Assembly (NCBI GenBank): GCA_900542045.1
Contig: UQMI01000028.1
Location: forward strand, 1-43,813
Direction: 5' to 3'
From: an uncultured Blautia sp.
GTDB lineage: Bacteria > Bacillota > Clostridia > Lachnospirales > Lachnospiraceae
DNA: 43,813 nt
Shown here: positions 43,006-43,813 of the stretch, in pieces
Layout: every line of letters begins with the position of its first letter
Numbering within the stretch: position 1 is the first letter of the stretch
Translations under genes and position numbers: made by a program
Notes under the pieces: generated by a model
Seen by the model: only the letters and a program-made list of their open reading frames with translations
The model's database searches: none
What the model was told of the DNA's origin: nothing

Positions 43006-43642
43006 AAGTAATAAGGGAGAGGGAGAATAATTTTCTCGCCCTTTCCATTGAACCGTACGTACGGGTCTCATATACGGCTCTACAACTTATATTCCAACTT
43101 CTACTAAGTAATAGGATAAGAGATTGAGCAGACCTGCTCCATCTTTTATCCTATTTTCAAGTAATTCTTTACTGATAATGAAATTCACTACGTTCGTTCC
43201 ACTTCTTCTGTACCAGCCAAGTCTTGAATTTGCAACTTTATGAATATCTTCCTGCTTAAATCCATTTCGATTCTTCCTGTTTAGATAACTTAGGTTTCTG
43301 TAGATGGCTTTTGGCTTCTTCCATTGCTTCATAACTATCATCCTTATTTTATGTCTTAGCCATTCTCCAAACTCTTCCATAAACTGCTTCATTAGTCCGA
43401 TTCTGAAGTAATTAATCCATCCTCTCACAATCTCATTTACTCGTTTGATTGTCACTGTCAGAGGTCTGGCTGTTGCTTTCCCTCTTTTCAGATATTCAGC
43501 CAATTTCTTCTTAAGTTTCTTTTCTGTGGTAGGCTTTACCTTCCACTCACCACCGTTTTTCAAAAACGTGAATCCCAGGTATTTGCTTCGTGTCGGTCTG
43601 ACTACTTTCGTTTTTGTTGCATTTACTTTTATCACTTCACCG
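43006..43642 (-). mobile_element. Group II intron, 3' fragment
   Basis: On the minus strand, after the maturase stop, GAGCCGTATATGAG...ACGTACGGTTC (about 43050-43080) is domain V. It is followed by domain VI with the GGGCGAGAAAA/TTCTCCCTCTCCC stem and the 3' end at about 43006. Domains I-IV and most of the reverse transcriptase are missing, so it cannot splice or move. Confidence 0.82.
43087..43635 (-). pseudogene. ltrA: Group II intron reverse transcriptase/maturase, C-terminal fragment
   Basis: 183 residues match the end of the RT domain and the maturase (X) domain: KTKVVRPTRSKYLGFTF, GWINYFRIGLMKQFMEEFG, and the KVANSRLGWYR segment near the end. The catalytic YADD and the whole N-terminal half are absent; a stop lies in frame directly upstream. 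The fragment would not be active. Confidence 0.88.
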
Positions 43643-43813
43643 TTTCATGTACAATACATGCAAAAACGCAATTCATTCCTCCGCCTTAGATTCTGGATAC
43701 TTCTTTGAGTATTCCGGGTGATTTTGGTTCTTCCGCATATTTTGGTATAAAGTATAGCTTTTGAGCCTCATACCTGATAAAATTAATATAATTAAAATGA
43801 AAGAAGGAATCTT
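43643..43813. other. Right edge, no assignable gene
   Basis: A 32-codon frame on the minus strand (43673-43771, starting MRLKSYTLYQ) is rich in Lys/Asn/Glu and may be a fragment of an unknown gene; it has no clear ribosome site. CATGTA-TTG-TACATG at about 43646-43660 is a small palindrome at the intron truncation point. Confidence 0.3.

Noticed and set aside
43087..43635. Functional group II intron maturase
   Set aside because: No YADD domain or intron 5' half; only the C-terminal third is present.

Overview
The window reads as chromosomal DNA of a low- to mid-GC Firmicute of the class Clostridia, most likely a Lachnospiraceae (Blautia/Ruminococcus-like). The grounds are a large Gram-positive type SRP RNA, sporulation gene yyaC, a split transketolase, a DUF5711/DUF6128/DUF6147/DUF5702/DUF6382 family set typical of that family, and a clostridial agr-type quorum-sensing locus. 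The genus is inference; no database search was possible.

Region 1 (1-29060) is backbone. The left edge holds the 5' end of a 16S rRNA gene read leftward, with two tandem consensus promoters and a curved A-tract upstream. Then come, mostly on the minus strand, CvpA-like, DUF5711 and a LysM protein with a catalytically dead JAMM-like domain. Next are yyaC (+), an HD hydrolase, a split transketolase plus transaldolase-like pentose operon, recR-ybaB-dnaX (replication/repair), phosphofructokinase, SRP RNA (+), tadA, a radical-SAM activase, DUF6128, tRNA-Pro(CGG), a GNAT acetyltransferase and a nitrilase. A D,D-carboxypeptidase wrecked by internal deletion, a coiled-coil 3D-domain cell-wall protein, a small Xre regulator with a clear palindromic operator, DUF6147, an anti-sigma-like protein, murG, an ECF sigma factor, a HIT protein, a soluble histidine kinase and a rhomboid protease follow. 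The backbone ends in the distal half of a Tad/Flp type IVb pilus operon (FHA, TadE, prepilin peptidase, a Cys-rich TadE-like protein, DUF5702). DUF5702 is broken by one in-frame amber codon, and the proximal Tad genes (ATPase, TadB/C, Flp pilin) are absent from the window.

Region 2 (about 29100-38700) is an integrative element. It has a Tn554-like transposition operon of three tyrosine recombinases plus a TnpC/DUF6262 protein and a translationally coupled small membrane protein. This operon is divergent from an Xre-type regulator, with a symmetrical operator covering the transposase -35. A second control module has two face-to-face consensus promoters separated by helically phased CTTGC/GCAAG repeats. 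Rightward it drives Xre + ImmA/IrrE metalloprotease. Leftward it drives a zinc-ribbon protein, an HTH protein and a sigma-like protein, resembling a phage/ICE lysogeny switch. A decayed DUF5131 gene closes the element.

Region 3 (38750-43813) is AT-rich and accessory. It has a secreted Ig-like protein, a gene remnant, and a complete agr-type system: AgrA-AgrC on minus, AgrB-AgrD on plus, with phased repeats in the divergent spacer. The AgrD is not in normal gene lists because it is only 48 codons, and it contains no cysteine, implying a Ser-based lactone or a defective peptide. A 5'-truncated group II intron lies beside it at the right edge.
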